From Rhytidiadelphus loreus (taxonomy: Eukaryota; Streptophyta; Bryopsida; Hypnales; Hylocomiaceae), in NCBI GenBank assembly GCA_947034895.1, contig OX344764.1, positions 57,021,348 to 57,085,347 of the forward strand: a stretch of 64,000 nucleotides of DNA, given 5' to 3'. The notes under the pieces were generated by a model, which saw nothing but the letters and a program-made list of their open reading frames with translations, did not search any database and was not told the origin of the DNA. A program made the position numbers and the translations under genes. This document shows, piece by piece, positions 25,507 to 38,400 of this stretch. Position 1 is the stretch's first letter, and every line of letters starts with the position of its first letter.

Positions 25507-25742
25507 CACTACTAGAAAACGCTGAAATTTCAACACAACTCTGTTGATTCGGTTGCGTTGTTCCGGTCACTGTACAACCAAACTCTGTTGATTTCAACAC
25601 AACTCTGTTGATTCGGTTGCGTTGTTCCGGTCACTGTACAACCAAACTCTGTTGAAATCAACAGAGTTTGGTTGTACAGTGACCGGAACAACGCAACCGA
25701 ATCAACAGAGTTGTGTTGAAATTTCAGCGTTTTCTAGTAGTG
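25507..25742. mobile_element. palindromic CACTA MITE with TSD
   Basis: The termini CACTACTAGAAAACGC are perfect inverses, flanked by the 3-bp repeat tat. The left arm carries a tandem duplication of a roughly 63-bp unit (AACTCTGTTGATTCGGTTGC inside it). The right arm has one inverse copy. The transcript would fold into an almost perfect hairpin. Confidence 0.9.
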
Positions 25743-25745
25743 TAT

Positions 25746-28700
25746 AGTATGAATAAGGATCCTTGACTATGGTTTGAAAACTTCTTTGTCAATATAGATG
25801 GAGTCCTCCCTCAATTTGAACCTGAGACATAATCAAGAAGCCAAAACAATAGTCACGCCATCATCTTTTACCGGAAACATAATTGGAACTCTAGCACCAT
25901 CAACAGTCACTACGACCAAATTGAAGCTACATAAGTAAGTCGGACGATTGTGTCACATACCTCAAGTATGAATAAAAAACACTGAAAAACAATTACAGGA
26001 ATATTGTAAACAAAATTCATGGTGATCTATGAATAGGAACATTTAAGGCCTCCAAGTTCCGAACAAATTATCACGCATTTCCAAATTGGAAACAATACAA
26101 CAAGATTAGCTAAATTGCATCGCTTGCATCAGACCTAAGAAAAGTGTCCTAAGGTAACATGACCACAAATGAACCACTTGAGGTCGGAAAACGAGTTTAG
26201 GAAATGTGAAGCATTTTGAAATCCCGTCCAGTCAATATTCCCTACAAGGTTTCTATGATTTACATCTACTTACGCTGTTTGAGATAATTAATTAAGGGTG
26301 TTGTGGAATTAGTAATGAGATTTCAAACATCAAATGGCACAGGCTAAAAAATGGTGCACCTTCTGAAATGTACATTGTCTGAACATTGCAGAAAATAAAC
26401 AAGAAGTACTATGAATGCAATGTGAATATTTGAAGATGTGCTACATTTTAGAACATGCGCCATTCATGAATCTGTTAGCCTATATGGTTTTAATAATCAA
26501 TTGATATAATTTCCATAATGAGAAGGAAAGCGCATTCTATTATAATAGCAGATGATGCAATCAATTATCAAATGTATGTGTCAACTAATTACCTCCAGGA
26601 AGTATGATAGTGGTATATTATGAAATGGAGGACACATGTATACACAACAATGAGCCCTCATCTAGCCACAGTGGTTTGAATTTTGAATTCATCACTCTAA
26701 CATTATTATTTTGAATATGCGGTATGACTGACATATTGTAACCAAATCCATTGGCGACGGCTTCAAGCTGATTTACTATGCTCCTTCATCATTAGCAGTA
26801 TTCAGTAGAGCAGTATTTAGTGCAATGTACTGATTATTACAGCACTAGCAGAAATACAAAGAAGAGTGTTGAACACAATAATGAATCCCTACTACATCTG
26901 GAATACGGATTTATCAGATGGAATTCAGAGACTCATAGTAGAATATTGATATCAACAAACAGAACATTGAATAATAAGATTATAAAATGGAGAACATTAA
27001 ACATGATATATCATCATGCAAATTGATATAGATTAGTATCAAATGGGATTATTATACAATTATTCAAAACAGTTTGCAAGCATTTTAAATTTCATTCTGA
27101 ATCCCGATAATGGAGGCAACAATACAAGGTGTAAATATGTGTATGATACACTCACATACATTGCAATGAGGAACACGTAAGACCCATTTTATTGTGGAGA
27201 ATCTGGGAAGCAAATTCCAAGGTGGACTCTGACAGTCTGACACGAATTTCAGTTATTTCATGGTCATTAATAAGTCAGAGAGGTGGATATTCAGTAAGTA
27301 TATCGAGACATGCTCATTGCAGATGCTCAGATCCAGCCACGTAAGATAATTTTTATTTCATGTCCAGACTTCATTTACGGTTGTCTTGGATATGCGTCTT
27401 CCACTACTTGCGACCATGACTAAGCATAAATGTGCTTCATGACTACCAATCGTGATGATAAAAGGTGGCTACCGTATCAGTTTCCGAACTGGGCCGAGTT
27501 ATTTTCTGCTCTAAATTCCAATAATCATTTCACATAGGTGAACTGTAGTTAGGTTTTTGGAATCCCTATTCCAAATGCTTCCAAGTTCGAACACCAGGGA
27601 ATGATCTATGTAAAGTTAGTGTAGTGTGTTCAAATGTCACTATGTACTTAAGTTTTGAAAATAGGATAAAAATTCATTCTTATTCCCACTAAATACCCCC
27701 AAGAACACTCAACTGTCCATTATAAGATAAAAAGACTCAGCATGCTTGTCCCTGTCCTATCTAGTGTTCTAGGGCTTATGGCAATATGTCTGGGACAATA
27801 TGGCAAGTTGGACTGACTTGTGTATGGATGGAATGCAGGACTTGACTTCAGTACAGCCCACTATAGTACTTTGAACATAGTACAAATATACCTTTTTTAA
27901 TATTTCAAAAAGATTTAGAATTTAAAAGTTTAGGATATACTTACAAAAAATTGCAGTCACAAGCAACACACAAGGACAATAGGGCCAATCACTTGGTAAG
28001 TTAGCATACTCTACCTACAGATCATTTCAAAAGAAAACTATTTCAACATATGAAATAAAGCTTCATGCATCTAAAAGTGCTCGATAAATATTCCCAATTA
28101 AATACTAGTACCATTAACTAGTAAGTTTCTTCTAAGTCTCCAAATACAACCTTATTACCACACACAATTAACTTTAACCTATAACCTTATATCTATTACC
28201 AAACCCTAAGATACCCTAATCTAAAACTTAAAATTCTAACTCAAACCCTTAATTGTTTGGCAATAGGTTCCTTTAGTTTTGTATAAATTAGAGGTATTTT
28301 GAAAATTAATAATTTTTTTATAAAATTCCCAATTACAATAATGTCAAGGCTAATGAACAAAATATTCTGTGTTTTATTATAAATAATCTAAATTAAATTA
28401 AATTATTTATAATAAGAATTTGAAAATGCCTTACCAAATATCCTCAGTTCACAGCCAAATCCCTAATCTTAATTGTGACAGGTCTTTTTGACTGTAAAAA
28501 TTTGACAAATTCAAAAATCCATAACCTTTACATACGCTAACCAAAAATAATAATTTTAAAACCAACGGATTAAATAAACTATGATCTATCAGAAATCATT
28601 AAAATCTATCCAAATAATTTACAATAGGAATTTTAAATCCAAAGATCAAAACCCTAAATCTGACACTCAAATCTTCACCTCTAATTGTTTTAACAAGTCC

Positions 28701-30740
28701 TCGGATCTGTATAAATTGGCTGTCTTCAAAAATTAATAACTTTTTCATATGATATCCAAATGCAGTAATTCAAAAATTCATATGCAATATATACCCTAAT
28801 CTACCATGAAGTATTCGAAAACAGTCAGAAAAATTCAATTAATAATTTAAAACCATGAATCAAATAATCAAATTACTGCTGCTACTCCGACTCATTCCGA
28901 CTTACGTTGGCTAGCTCTTCACAGGACTTGGTAAATGCATGCAACAGATCGTTGATAATGATGCAATTACCGATGATCTTCCAAATAACTACTACAGTAG
29001 TGCCGTATTGATGATTGGGTCAGCAATTGAAGTATACACGTTAATAAATTTAAACACAAAGCCTGAAATTTCTCAAATTACTCCTTGAGATAATCAAGCA
29101 CATAAGTAGCATTCTCCAGTCTCGAATTCTCTGAATCGTCCTGTCTGCTGAAGATTCTCAGAATGTACTTCTCCTCAACCAACAATTCCAGTCCAGTACT
29201 GTGAGACGAAAAGGTTGTCAACAATTAATTGCACGCTCTCAAATTAGCTAACTTCCCCATTACAAATTGTGAATCTGTCGGTTGCATGACACACCAAATG
29301 CTCAAATCTCAATAATGTTTTCATCAGCACACCCATGACAAAGTTCCAGACATCTGATTACAACACTCAAAATACACCACTGTACACGAACAAAAGCACC
29401 AATGTATTACAAACAGCACATAAATTACAGGCACAACTGCGCAAGTACGCACAAGGGAATATGAAAATCTGTACGAAGAGGAGGAGAAGAGATGAGAGGA
29501 AAAGAAGAGATTTAAGTTCAGGGAGGGGGGAGATCAGAAGCTGGATGAGTCACTCAGAGATCGCGCACCAACGCTTCACGATCGCACCTCCCCAAACCCT
29601 AACTTCCTCCCCTTTCCTTATCTTTATTGTTTCTTTTTCTTTTTCTTCATCTCCTTAATTTTTTTCTTTCTGGAACTTTTACTTTAACTTTTATTTTGCC
29701 TTTTTGCCCTTTTCTATTAATTTGTGGCTACTTACTAAAGTATCTTTGTTCTTTTTGGAACTTTTAGTGTACTTTGGACTACTTTAACACTAAATACTCA
29801 AAATATATATAAATAATATAGAAAATGTCATAGAAAATCGAAAAAGTTCTATAAAAAACTGAAAAGCTAGACTACATGAACCATAGTGCTTACCTTATAC
29901 CAAACCTGGTACCAAACTTGATAGTTCAACTGGTACCTCACATTGTATTGCACCTGGTACCAAACCTGAAACCAATGCTATGAAAGCGATAATTGGAAGT
30001 CTGAGCCGCCGGAGTCTCCTTTTTTCACTTTGACCTCTGGGCCCTCGAACTCCAGAAATTTGGCCGCGTCTCCTTCAACTGTGCCATCGGGCCTTTCTGT
30101 TGAGGTTCTGAATGGCGGCATTTGAGGTTGCGTGCTCAACTCTTAATTGATGTATGGTTTTCCGTTCTTGAACTTCTCTAAACTCCTTTTACTCATCTGG
30201 AATATGAAACTAACCATGGACCGGCAAGGTCCTAAACTCAAGTTGCGGCACCTTATCCTCGATGTTCCAGACGAGATTTTGCATCCGCCAACATTGTAGG
30301 GAGATGCACAGGAGGTATTTTCCTTTCCTTAGCGCTCCCATTCAATCTAGCTAGGTTTCTAGAAGGAGTGTATATCTGGTGTGTCCATCTCTCAACGTCG
30401 TCATTCTACCTACGCATGATGGAATTTTTAAACTTGTGGATTCTTAGCCGCGTATGGAGCTGCTTGTTGCGTAATTCACTTTTCATCTGTAAAACCACAT
30501 CCTTGGCGAGGCTACCTGTGCATGCAAGGAGCCAAGGACTGGCAATGAGGGCCCTCGTGGCCGAGAGGAGGTCCAAGGCTCTAGGGCGTGAGCTCAGATT
30601 CAGAGAGGGCCTTAAAATGCTCGGCCTTTAGATTGACATTAGGATGACTTTGTAATTCATTTTTTTGGTGTAGGGGACTCATTGTCCCCGGTCATATCTG
30701 CGGAGACAAGCTCCACATTTTTTTGTCTAAAAACTAGATC
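25746..30740. other. AT-rich interior of the giant element, no gene recognised
   Basis: Five kilobases without a convincing exon. 28190-28260 contains several ACCCTAA telo-box-like motifs, and 29460-29660 is purine-rich on one strand with a CCAAACCCTAACTTCC motif. These could be the promoter or 5' leader of a lost gene. Parts of 30480-30745 recur beyond 32360. Confidence 0.4.
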
Positions 30741-31003
30741 CCTAAGCACTAGTAGAAAATCAACGTCCAAATCAACAAGAAATAGACAAAAAAGTGTTGA
30801 TTTTATTAGTTCATTTTCTATTGATTTGGACGTGTTGACTTAGACACTATAAAAAAAGAAAGTGTTGATTTTTTTGTTACTGTATTTGTTGATTTGGTCT
30901 ATTTTATTTTATTTTTTAAATTTAAAAATTAATTTTTAAAAAATGCCATGTGGCAGAGCCAGGTTGCGCCATGTGGCATGACAATGCCACATAGGCAACC
31001 ACC

Positions 31004-31062
31004 ACCATGGGGGTTTGAACTTTGGACCTCACGGTTGAAGTCCAACCCATTGAGCCACCCCA
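31004..31062 (-). repeat. tRNA-derived SINE-like head
   Basis: On the minus strand, GTGGCTCAATGGGTTGGAC resembles a pol III A box region. About 30 bases later, AAAGTTCAAACCCC resembles a B box (GTTCRANNC). This spacing is that of tRNA-derived SINE heads. No SINE tail is delimited. Confidence 0.45.
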
Positions 31063-31120
31063 AATTCTACATATTAATACGAAAATTAGAATTAGATTTA
31101 TATTGTTTTCATATTTTTTG

Positions 31121-31482
31121 TAAGAACAGCAGACTTTGGTGACCGTTTTGGCATAGTAAAACAATTTTTTTGAAGAAACTTTAAACTAATAAAAGTTATA
31201 CAATCAAGCTAACTTTCATCTCCAAAAATCCGTTTGACATTTGAAGTCTCCAATCAAAAGTTATGAACAAAATTCAGAGCAGGTGTTTAAAAATGTCAAC
31301 AAAAAAGTCCATTTCAACCCCGCTCTAAATTTTGTTCATAACTTTTGATTAAAGACTTTAAATGTCAAATGGATTTTTGGAGGTGAAATTTAGCTTGATA
31401 GTCTAACATTTATTAGTTCAAATTTTCTTAAAAAAACATATTTTACTATGCCAAAACGGTCACCAAAGCCTGCTGTTCTTAC
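31121..31482. repeat. large imperfect palindrome (hairpin 1)
   Basis: The outer arm TAAGAACAGCAGACTTTGG pairs with CCAAAGCCTGCTGTTCTTA. The arms stay complementary for about 170 bases each, meeting near a GTCCATTT centre. Confidence 0.85.
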
Positions 31483-31562
31483 CAAAAAATAAATAAATAA
31501 AATGCAAAAACAATATAAATGTAATTCAAACTCTATAATAAACATCTAGTTCTTGAATTAAT

Positions 31563-31951
31563 AATTCTGTGTTTTTTGAACTCAGCAGACTTTGGTGACC
31601 GTTTGGGCATAGTAAAATACTTTTTTTCAAGAAACTTTGAACTAATGAAAGTTAGAAAATCAAGCTAACTTTCACATCCAAAAATCCATTTGACGTTTTA
31701 AGTCTCCAATGAAACGTTATAAACAAAATTCAGAGCCGTGTTGAAATGGACCTTTTTGTTGACATTTTTAAACACCCGCTCTGAATTTTGTCTATAACTT
31801 TTGATTGGAGACTTCAAATGTCAAACGGATTTTGAGAGGTGAAATTTAGCTTGATTGTCTAACTTTTTTTAGTTCTAAGTTTCTTCAGAAAACATATTTT
31901 ACTATGCCCAAATGGTCATCAAAGTCTGCTGAGTTCAAAAAACACAGAATT
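31563..31951. repeat. large imperfect palindrome (hairpin 2)
   Basis: Same family as the preceding hairpin. The arms start AATTCTGTGTTTTTTGAACT and end in the inverse, and the central sequence is similar. Confidence 0.85.
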
Positions 31952-32634
31952 GTGAGTAATAAAGTGTTAAATTAAATTAAAATTCTAGTTAGAATTGAAC
32001 CTTAGGAATTTAAAACTTTGCCCCAATGACATAAACTTGTTTAAAACTTTTGTAAGTATAAATGAACAAAAAAAGGTGTTGATTGTTTTGTTGATTTGGA
32101 CGTTGACTTACCAAAATTAACAAAAAAAATTAACCATTTTGTTACCTTGTGCCAAATCAACAAAAACTTGTAAAAATGAACAAAAAAATGTTTATAGTTT
32201 TATTGATTTGGACATTGTACTACGAAAATTAACAAAAAAATTTAACCATTTTGTTACTTTGTGCCAAATCAACAAAGAATTATGAAAATGGTCAATACAA
32301 TGTTTACATTAACAAAAAATTGATGATTTTTTGTTAATCTGGACATCATTTTCTACTAGTGATAGGGGACTGATTGTCCCTACTCCCTAGTCATGTCTTC
32401 GAAGAGGAGCTCGACATTTTTTTAGTCTGAAAACTAGATTCCTATGGCAAGGATACCTGTGCATGCTAGGGTTGGCAGTGAGAGCCCTCTTGATATCGAG
32501 AGGGGGTCGGACTTGCAGATAGGTGAGCTCAAAACTTGATTTCATCATGAGGGGCCTCTTCTTAGCAAGGGAGTAACACTGGGATTGTTTGGGCACACAT
32601 AGATCATTTTACATGTGAATTCTATTATGTAGCA

Positions 32635-32850
32635 GCTATAAGAAACTTGCGTTTTAGATGGCGTTTTGTGATTTTTTCAGACAGATTTTAGGTGACGTCT
32701 AGGAAAAACAACTTGTGTTTTTTCACGTCCAAGTTGACATCCAAATGTTATATTGAACGTGAAAAAACAGAAGTTGTTTTTCCTATCGTCATCTAAAATC
32801 CGTCTGAAAAATTTACAAAACGCCAACTAAAACTCAAGTTTCTTATAGTG
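32635..32850. mobile_element. CACTA-like hairpin MITE
   Basis: The right end is the inverse of CACTATAAGAAACTTGAG, and the left end reads GCTATAAGAAACTTGCG with a damaged first few bases. The two arms are nearly inverse through AGATTTTAGGTGACGTC / GTCATCTAAAATCCGTC. It lies just upstream of the unrecognised ORF at 32866. Confidence 0.7.
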
Positions 32851-32865
32851 TCAAGAGTTGTGAGT

Positions 32866-33660
32866 TTGTGGTGGAAGACATAATCAATTTGGTGATTCAA
32901 GTGCAGATTATTGAGATGGCTCTAGATGAAGCTGATTGTGTCGCTGCTCCACAAGAGGCCCCTCCGCTTCTACAAGAGCTTGATGTTGCTATGGCTGATG
33001 TTCCCCCGGAGCTAGCCCTTATCTCTGTTGATGGCGATATTGATCTTCCACTTGCATCTCAAGAGTTGATGGTAGGCGATAAGGTTGTCTATCCAGACGT
33101 GACGTGGGCTTTTCACGTCCGAATGTCATGACGTGTTTGTCCTGACGCATCCTGACGCGTTGATATTGCCGTCAGCCCCCAAAAAAAAATGATGGCCAGT
33201 TTGTCACCTTGGAGCAAACCAGTCGACAGACAGGTTGTCAAAAAAAAAAAAAAAAAAAAAAAAATTTGTGGATGGCCTATCCGTCGACCTGGACGGCTAG
33301 TCCGTTCACCGTCAAGGGCGATAATCTGACCGTCCAGTTGACGGCCTGACCATCCAAGTCGATGGACGGACCGTCTAAGGAATTTTTTTTTTTACTCCCG
33401 ACGGACGCCAGATGGAATCCTGACGTGTGTCCGGACATCTAGACGGACAGACCTGACGTGATGGGAACAACCCTGGTAGGCGACCTTGCAACCCTCATCC
33501 GTGAGCTTGATGAACTTGTGGAATTCCGGAACTGGAAGAAAACAATTTCACCACAATCATCTTGCTACACGTCATTAGGATCATGGGACTTAGAAAGTAC
33601 AGTGTTTGAGAATAGAGATGATTATTGCAATCCTTGGGGGGGGGGGGGTCATTTAGAGTA
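32866..33660 (+). pseudogene. unrecognised coding segment split by a hAT MITE
   Basis: 32866-33079 encodes an acidic, Leu/Pro/Ala-rich stretch ending LPLASQELMVGD. After the MITE (33080-33475) and one TSD copy, the same reading frame resumes as LATLIRELDELVEFRNWKK and runs on to about 33650. Removing the MITE and one 8-bp repeat restores one continuous frame. I recognise no domain. The 5' end is obscured by the CACTA MITE next to it. It is probably another gene or exon of the giant element. Confidence 0.45.
33080..33475. mobile_element. small non-autonomous hAT element related to the giant hAT
   Basis: The 8-bp direct repeat gtaggcga flanks it (33072-33079 and 33476-33483). The right end is the inverse of CAGGGTTGTTCCC. 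The left end reads TAAGGTTGTCTATCCAGACG, which matches the giant hAT terminus CAGGGTTGTCATACCGGACG apart from a few changes. The interior is rich in GACGG/CCGTC motifs and a 24-base poly-A run. Confidence 0.8.
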
Positions 33661-34187
33661 TCCATTAGAAACCACGTACGAACAAAACTTTAGACCCCCT
33701 ATATACTTTTTGAATTTTAAATAAAACAAAATTAAAAAAATATGAATAGATTTTCCTACTTTGAAAGTTTATGTTTTGAATTATTGATATTTTATTTTTT
33801 AATAACAATTAGTTACAAATTTTTGAAGTAAAAAGATACACTGTAGAACTGAAAAATAACTTTCACACCCCTATATAATATAAGAAAAAATTGTCTAAAA
33901 AATGAACAAAAAATTTCTAAAAATAACTCATTATTGAAAGTTCATTTTGAGTTGAATATTGACTCAATGGTCATCTAAATGTGTCCTCTATAATTATTTG
34001 AGTTGAAAAGCATGCTCTTTTAGTTCATTTTCAACTTCTTCTAGAAATCATTTCATATTTTATAAATTGAGTTTGGAAATTTTGGCAATAGAAAGCTACA
34101 ATCATTATTAAACAATGTTCAAAATTTTAGGTTGAAATTATAGTTTATTAGAAACCATTTATTTGCACATGGTTTGTTATAGTAGAA
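33661..34187. other. AT-rich non-coding stretch
   Basis: I see no gene or bounded repeat here. Confidence 0.5.
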
Positions 34188-34485
34188 CTAAGTGCACCCC
34201 CCAAGTTGCAATCTTGACGATGTTGATTCTGGAGAGATGTCCGATAACGACATCCTAATATTTTGTTGCAAGATGTTCAGGTCTCCAACAGAGGCTTGTA
34301 AATGTACCACTTTATAGGTCACATTATAAGATGTCCAATTGATTGGTCGTTCATATTGCCTCCTATACACTTCTATGATTTCCATTTCTGTTAAAATTAT
34401 GATTTTTTGTTTGCCCTTATTGTAGACAACGGGACGCCACTTGGTGTTATTAACATTTGAATCTGAATTTTTTACTTGCACTGTA
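34188..34485 (-). CDS. unrecognised coding exon beside the giant hAT insertion
   Basis: A clean minus-strand frame of about 98 codons (KWRPVVYNKGKQKIIILTE, YERPINWTSYNV, ISPESTSSRLQLGG). A pyrimidine-rich GTTTATTTTACAG lies immediately upstream on the minus strand and looks like a splice acceptor. The giant hAT landed in or next to that putative intron. No family recognised. It may be a 3' exon of a gene of the giant element whose upstream exons I cannot place. Confidence 0.35.
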
Positions 34486-34493
34486 AAATAAAC
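34486..34493. repeat. left 8-bp target-site duplication of the giant hAT
   Basis: aaataaac, identical to 48447-48454. Confidence 0.95.
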
Positions 34494-34514
34494 CAGGGTT
34501 GTCATACCGGACGG

Positions 34515-34680
34515 GTCGGAGTGATCGGACGGGACGGACGGACGGGCGAACCGGACCGGACGGACGGACGGGTCGGACGCTTCGGACACCTTTCATTTTT
34601 GAAATTTTCCAACACTGAAATCAGGGCGCGGACGTTTCCGTCACGGCGGGGACGTCTTGGACAGGGCGGGGACGCATCAA
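34515..34680. repeat. left subterminal CGGACGG / GGCGGGGACG repeats
   Basis: Dense copies of GGACGG and CGGACGGGCGAACCGGA, then AGGGCGCGGACG and AGGGCGGGGACG. The right end (48385-48430) has CATCGGACGGGCGA and GGACGGGCGAACCGGACG. These are likely transposase-binding subterminal repeats. Confidence 0.75.
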
Positions 34681-35461
34681 TTTAATCCGAATTTTTGGAG
34701 AATTTTTGTACTTCATTTACGAATTCTTGCTTTCATAGGGTGAAAAACATTTCCAGTATCTTTTTATAGGCAAATCCTTTGAACTTCAAATTTGATCCAC
34801 ATGTTATCAACATAGACATGATCTCATGCCAAAAAATTCATGGCCGAATTTTGATTTCTCAATTTCTAGGAGTTGGTACTTGGTAGCATTGAAATTGTTT
34901 CTGTGAACCACAGAAGTACACATGTTGGTACATTGTGAATATCTTTTTATGTGTAAATCTTCTGGCCTTGAAATTTAGCACACATGTTATTAGCAAAGAC
35001 ATCATTTTGTGAAAAGAATTTCATGTTTAAATAACAAATTTTCAGCCCTTCGGAAGGCATCAAAGATGATAGTAGTGAATGTTTTTTTCTACGTGAATGC
35101 AAGGATAGTAATAAATTTAGTACACCTTACTTACAACATTCAAACTATACAATATAACTACACTCATGAATGTCATCTTCATGCATGGCAAATGCGTTAA
35201 TTCTACAAACACAATTGGAAACTTTTTTATTTTAGATAACCAAAAACATTTTTATATTTCAAGCGTTGTTCAGTACAATAACAAGTTCACAACACAATGA
35301 ATATACTGCTCTCAAGATACACCTCCTCTTCTACTGGTTATCTAAGATTCTCCTTCTTCTTCTTCTTGTAGATCTTCATTACTTCATGTTTCAATTAGTG
35401 CAACTGTCTTGAACTCATGATGAATGAAGGTCTACAGAACACAGATGCTGTCAGGTGCCCC

Positions 35462-38400
35462 TCAATTGTTGAAACGACTTGATCTGCGAACTTCTTGTGT
35501 ACCCGGATCTAGTAATGCAACATCTCGAATGACCACATCATCATCTGCTGGTGCCTCATCACAATCAGGGTCGTCTTCATCATCACCAACTTCACTAGTT
35601 CCACGTTCATCTTCTCCATCGTCACCGTCTGTGGTCCACTGGTTTTCCACTTCCGAGTTCTCATTTCGAAGCTCCACAGCTATTTGACCATGCCTACGAC
35701 TACATTTAAACTTCTTGTGCCGTTGAGCTCTAGAGTCCTCCGCGTCAGAATTTATAATGGGGCCTCCTTGTACTCGAGGAACGACATACGCTGGAGTGGA
35801 CAAAGTTGGTCCTGGGACATACGTATTAAAAAATGGCTCTATCACCACGTTCGGGTCTCGGACCCCAATTCCTAGAAGAGGGCGTTTAGAGGGCCTCGAT
35901 GACGACGCTTCGTTATTGTTTCGTCCACCTCTAATATCACGGCCTCCAATCGTTGCACGACCTCTTGCTCTTCCACGGACGAAACTCCTTCCACGTCCTT
36001 GTTGATATTCACCCATAGTGTGGTGAATTGCGGGTTGAAAGGCGGTACGGTGTCTACCACCGGTTGTAACATTTGAAATGCTTTGAGTCGTCATTGCAAC
36101 ATTTCCCACTGAGCCTAGCACTTCTTCGGAAGGTCGACAAGGAGCACTCGAAGTTGCGGGAGATGAAGGGTTAGAAATAATAGTATGCACTGCAACTGGT
36201 GGTGGTATATGGGCTTCGTCTTCAAGCGGGTCAGTAAACGCAAAAACATCATTGTGATCTAAATGTTCAGGGTCAAAACGCGTTCTTTCCATTGCATTAA
36301 CCTCCACAACATGTCTTGTGATTGGTCGTGCCATCCTTGTATTTCCAATGTTTTGGCCATGGCGTCCTTCAACAACTCTGTTGCTATCGCGGCCCCCCAC
36401 TCCTCTGGGCCCCCTATTGCCATCACGATCGCAAACGGATCCTTCAGTATTCTGAATTGCATTGTTCCTCAGATTCTTACTGCCATTTCCATTTCCCCCT
36501 TCGTTTTCCAAAGGCAGGTTGTCGTCATTGTTCGAGATAACATTATCATCATCGGCGTCCACTGCGGCCGGGTGATCACTCTCGAAAGACGGGGACAAAG
36601 GTTGCACTTCAGAAACAACTACATTTTCATCGCCAATGGGTGTAGGACTTCGGCGAGGATCGGCTCCCCAAGGGCCCCAGCGACCAGGGAGGACTTCCTC
36701 TTCCACTTCATAACCATCTCCGTAGTAATTTCTAGCTTCTGCAAGGTGATTAGACCCCGCCCTCCACAACTCTGGATTTGGTCGGTATTCTCGGGGTGCT
36801 CGGTTAGCTTCCACATCAGCCTCTTCTTCTTCCTCAGCTACCATCGTGTCAAATTCACGATTGCGTTCAGCCACTGGAACGAGGCCAAGGGCATCTGGAT
36901 CAGAATCCTCCGAGAGGATATTAGCATCATATCAACGAACAGGATCGGCCCCTGGTCTTTGCTAAAGTACATGGCTATTGGTATAAATATATACCAATGA
37001 CTCAGCCTTCTCGGGGGCTAACCGATTCCGGACCTTGTTGTGGACGAAGGAATACATACTCCAATTCCTTTCACATGAACATGCTGAACACGTCAATGAC
37101 AAGATACGAACGGCAATCTTAGATAGTGCTCGATCTCCAACCTTGTGCCACCATTGGTGAGGAAGCATCTGTGTCGCTTGGATGTCAGGTGTCTCTGCTG
37201 CACTGTATGGCCCCGTGCCCTCCTCGAATTCTGTTAATTCCGCCAACACGTTGTTAAACTCCACACCCACTACATTTTCCATTTTGCGGATGACTCGATA
37301 CAATGCACGGAGTGCAACTCCATCAACCCTAAGTGCCACGTTATCCAAGAGATACGGATTTAGAAGGGCCCCAGCATAGTGAACATCCGTAAACACCATG
37401 TCCCACCTGGATGTGAAAGACTCCTCCATGGTGGTGGCTATGTCATCTCGTAGGTTGAAGGGTGACCCTCTTAAAGAAAACACATGCGCCCTCAAATTGT
37501 GCATTACGAGCCACGCCCAACCCATAGCTGGTTCTCGGCCATCAAATATGCGCAATGCCTTCAACACGTCTTCAGTCATGTGCACGTAATTTGCACATCG
37601 TTGCCAGAAGCCCACGTCTTCGATAGTTGACACCACATTACGTGAAGCTGTAGCTGCTTGCTCCGCATTTTGTCTGTCTCGCAGACCATCAAAGTAATTT
37701 TGAACGCGCGCATGGTCTTTTAACCGCAGCAGTACTCCACAAAGTTTCTCCAATCACTGCAACATGAGAAAATTACAAGCAAAGCGGGTTTCGCTGGGCA
37801 CTACTAACTGAAGGGTCGGACTCAACTCCCGGAATACCGACATGGTCACGTGATGGTTCCGAATGTACTGGCACAATCTTCTTGCCCTCTGAATTAAATC
37901 TTTGAATTCTGGTACTTTGGCCCAATCTTCCAACATGAGATCCAAAGCATGTACCATGCACCCCTGCTTGAAAATGTGTGGATACGTGCGAACGATATCA
38001 TCCAATGCTCCAAGCATATTTGCTGCATTATCCGTACAAACCTGTGTCACGTACTTTGAACCCACTTTCTCAATGAATACCTTCATCTGGTCCGCTATGT
38101 AGCGCATGGACTTCTTTTGCCCGGTGGTGTCAATGGCCCCCCAAAATACATCACCGGTAGGGCACGACATCATTACATTCATTAGAGGCCTCCGGTTTAC
38201 GTCATCCCAGCCATCAGTGCATATTGTCACCCCATAATGTTTCACTGCAAAACCAACTTTGGTTTCAATTTGCTTCTCGATCTGCAACCTCTTCGATTCA
38301 ATCAATTTTGTCCTAAATTGATGGTAAGAAGGTGGACTGTATTCAAACCTTGCCATTGAGGTTGCCCTCACTGCCTCAATAAAGGTTGGATTTCTTGCCA

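Larger units (their letters stand above)
30747..32361. mobile_element. CACTA-like element carrying two hairpins and a SINE-like head
   Basis: Left CACTAGTAGAAAAT and right ATTTTCTACTAGTG are perfect inverses. Inside lie subterminal copies of AAATCAAC...GTTGATTTGG, a tRNA-like segment (31004-31062, minus strand), and two large imperfect palindromes. No 3-bp TSD matches (aag and ata). The outer flanks on both sides are copies of one sequence, so rearrangement followed insertion. No transposase ORF. Confidence 0.65.

Noticed and set aside
29335..29658. 107-codon plus-strand ORF
   Set aside because: Low-complexity Arg/Ser stretch from a purine-rich then pyrimidine-rich tract. No domain and no splice support.
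33233..33265. Poly-A run as a retroposon tail
   Set aside because: It lies in the middle of the hAT MITE with its own TSD; there is no retroposed gene next to it.
35424..37000. Plus-strand open frames of up to 245 codons
   Set aside because: They are the reverse side of the hAT transposase tail and core; the minus strand holds the recognisable domains.
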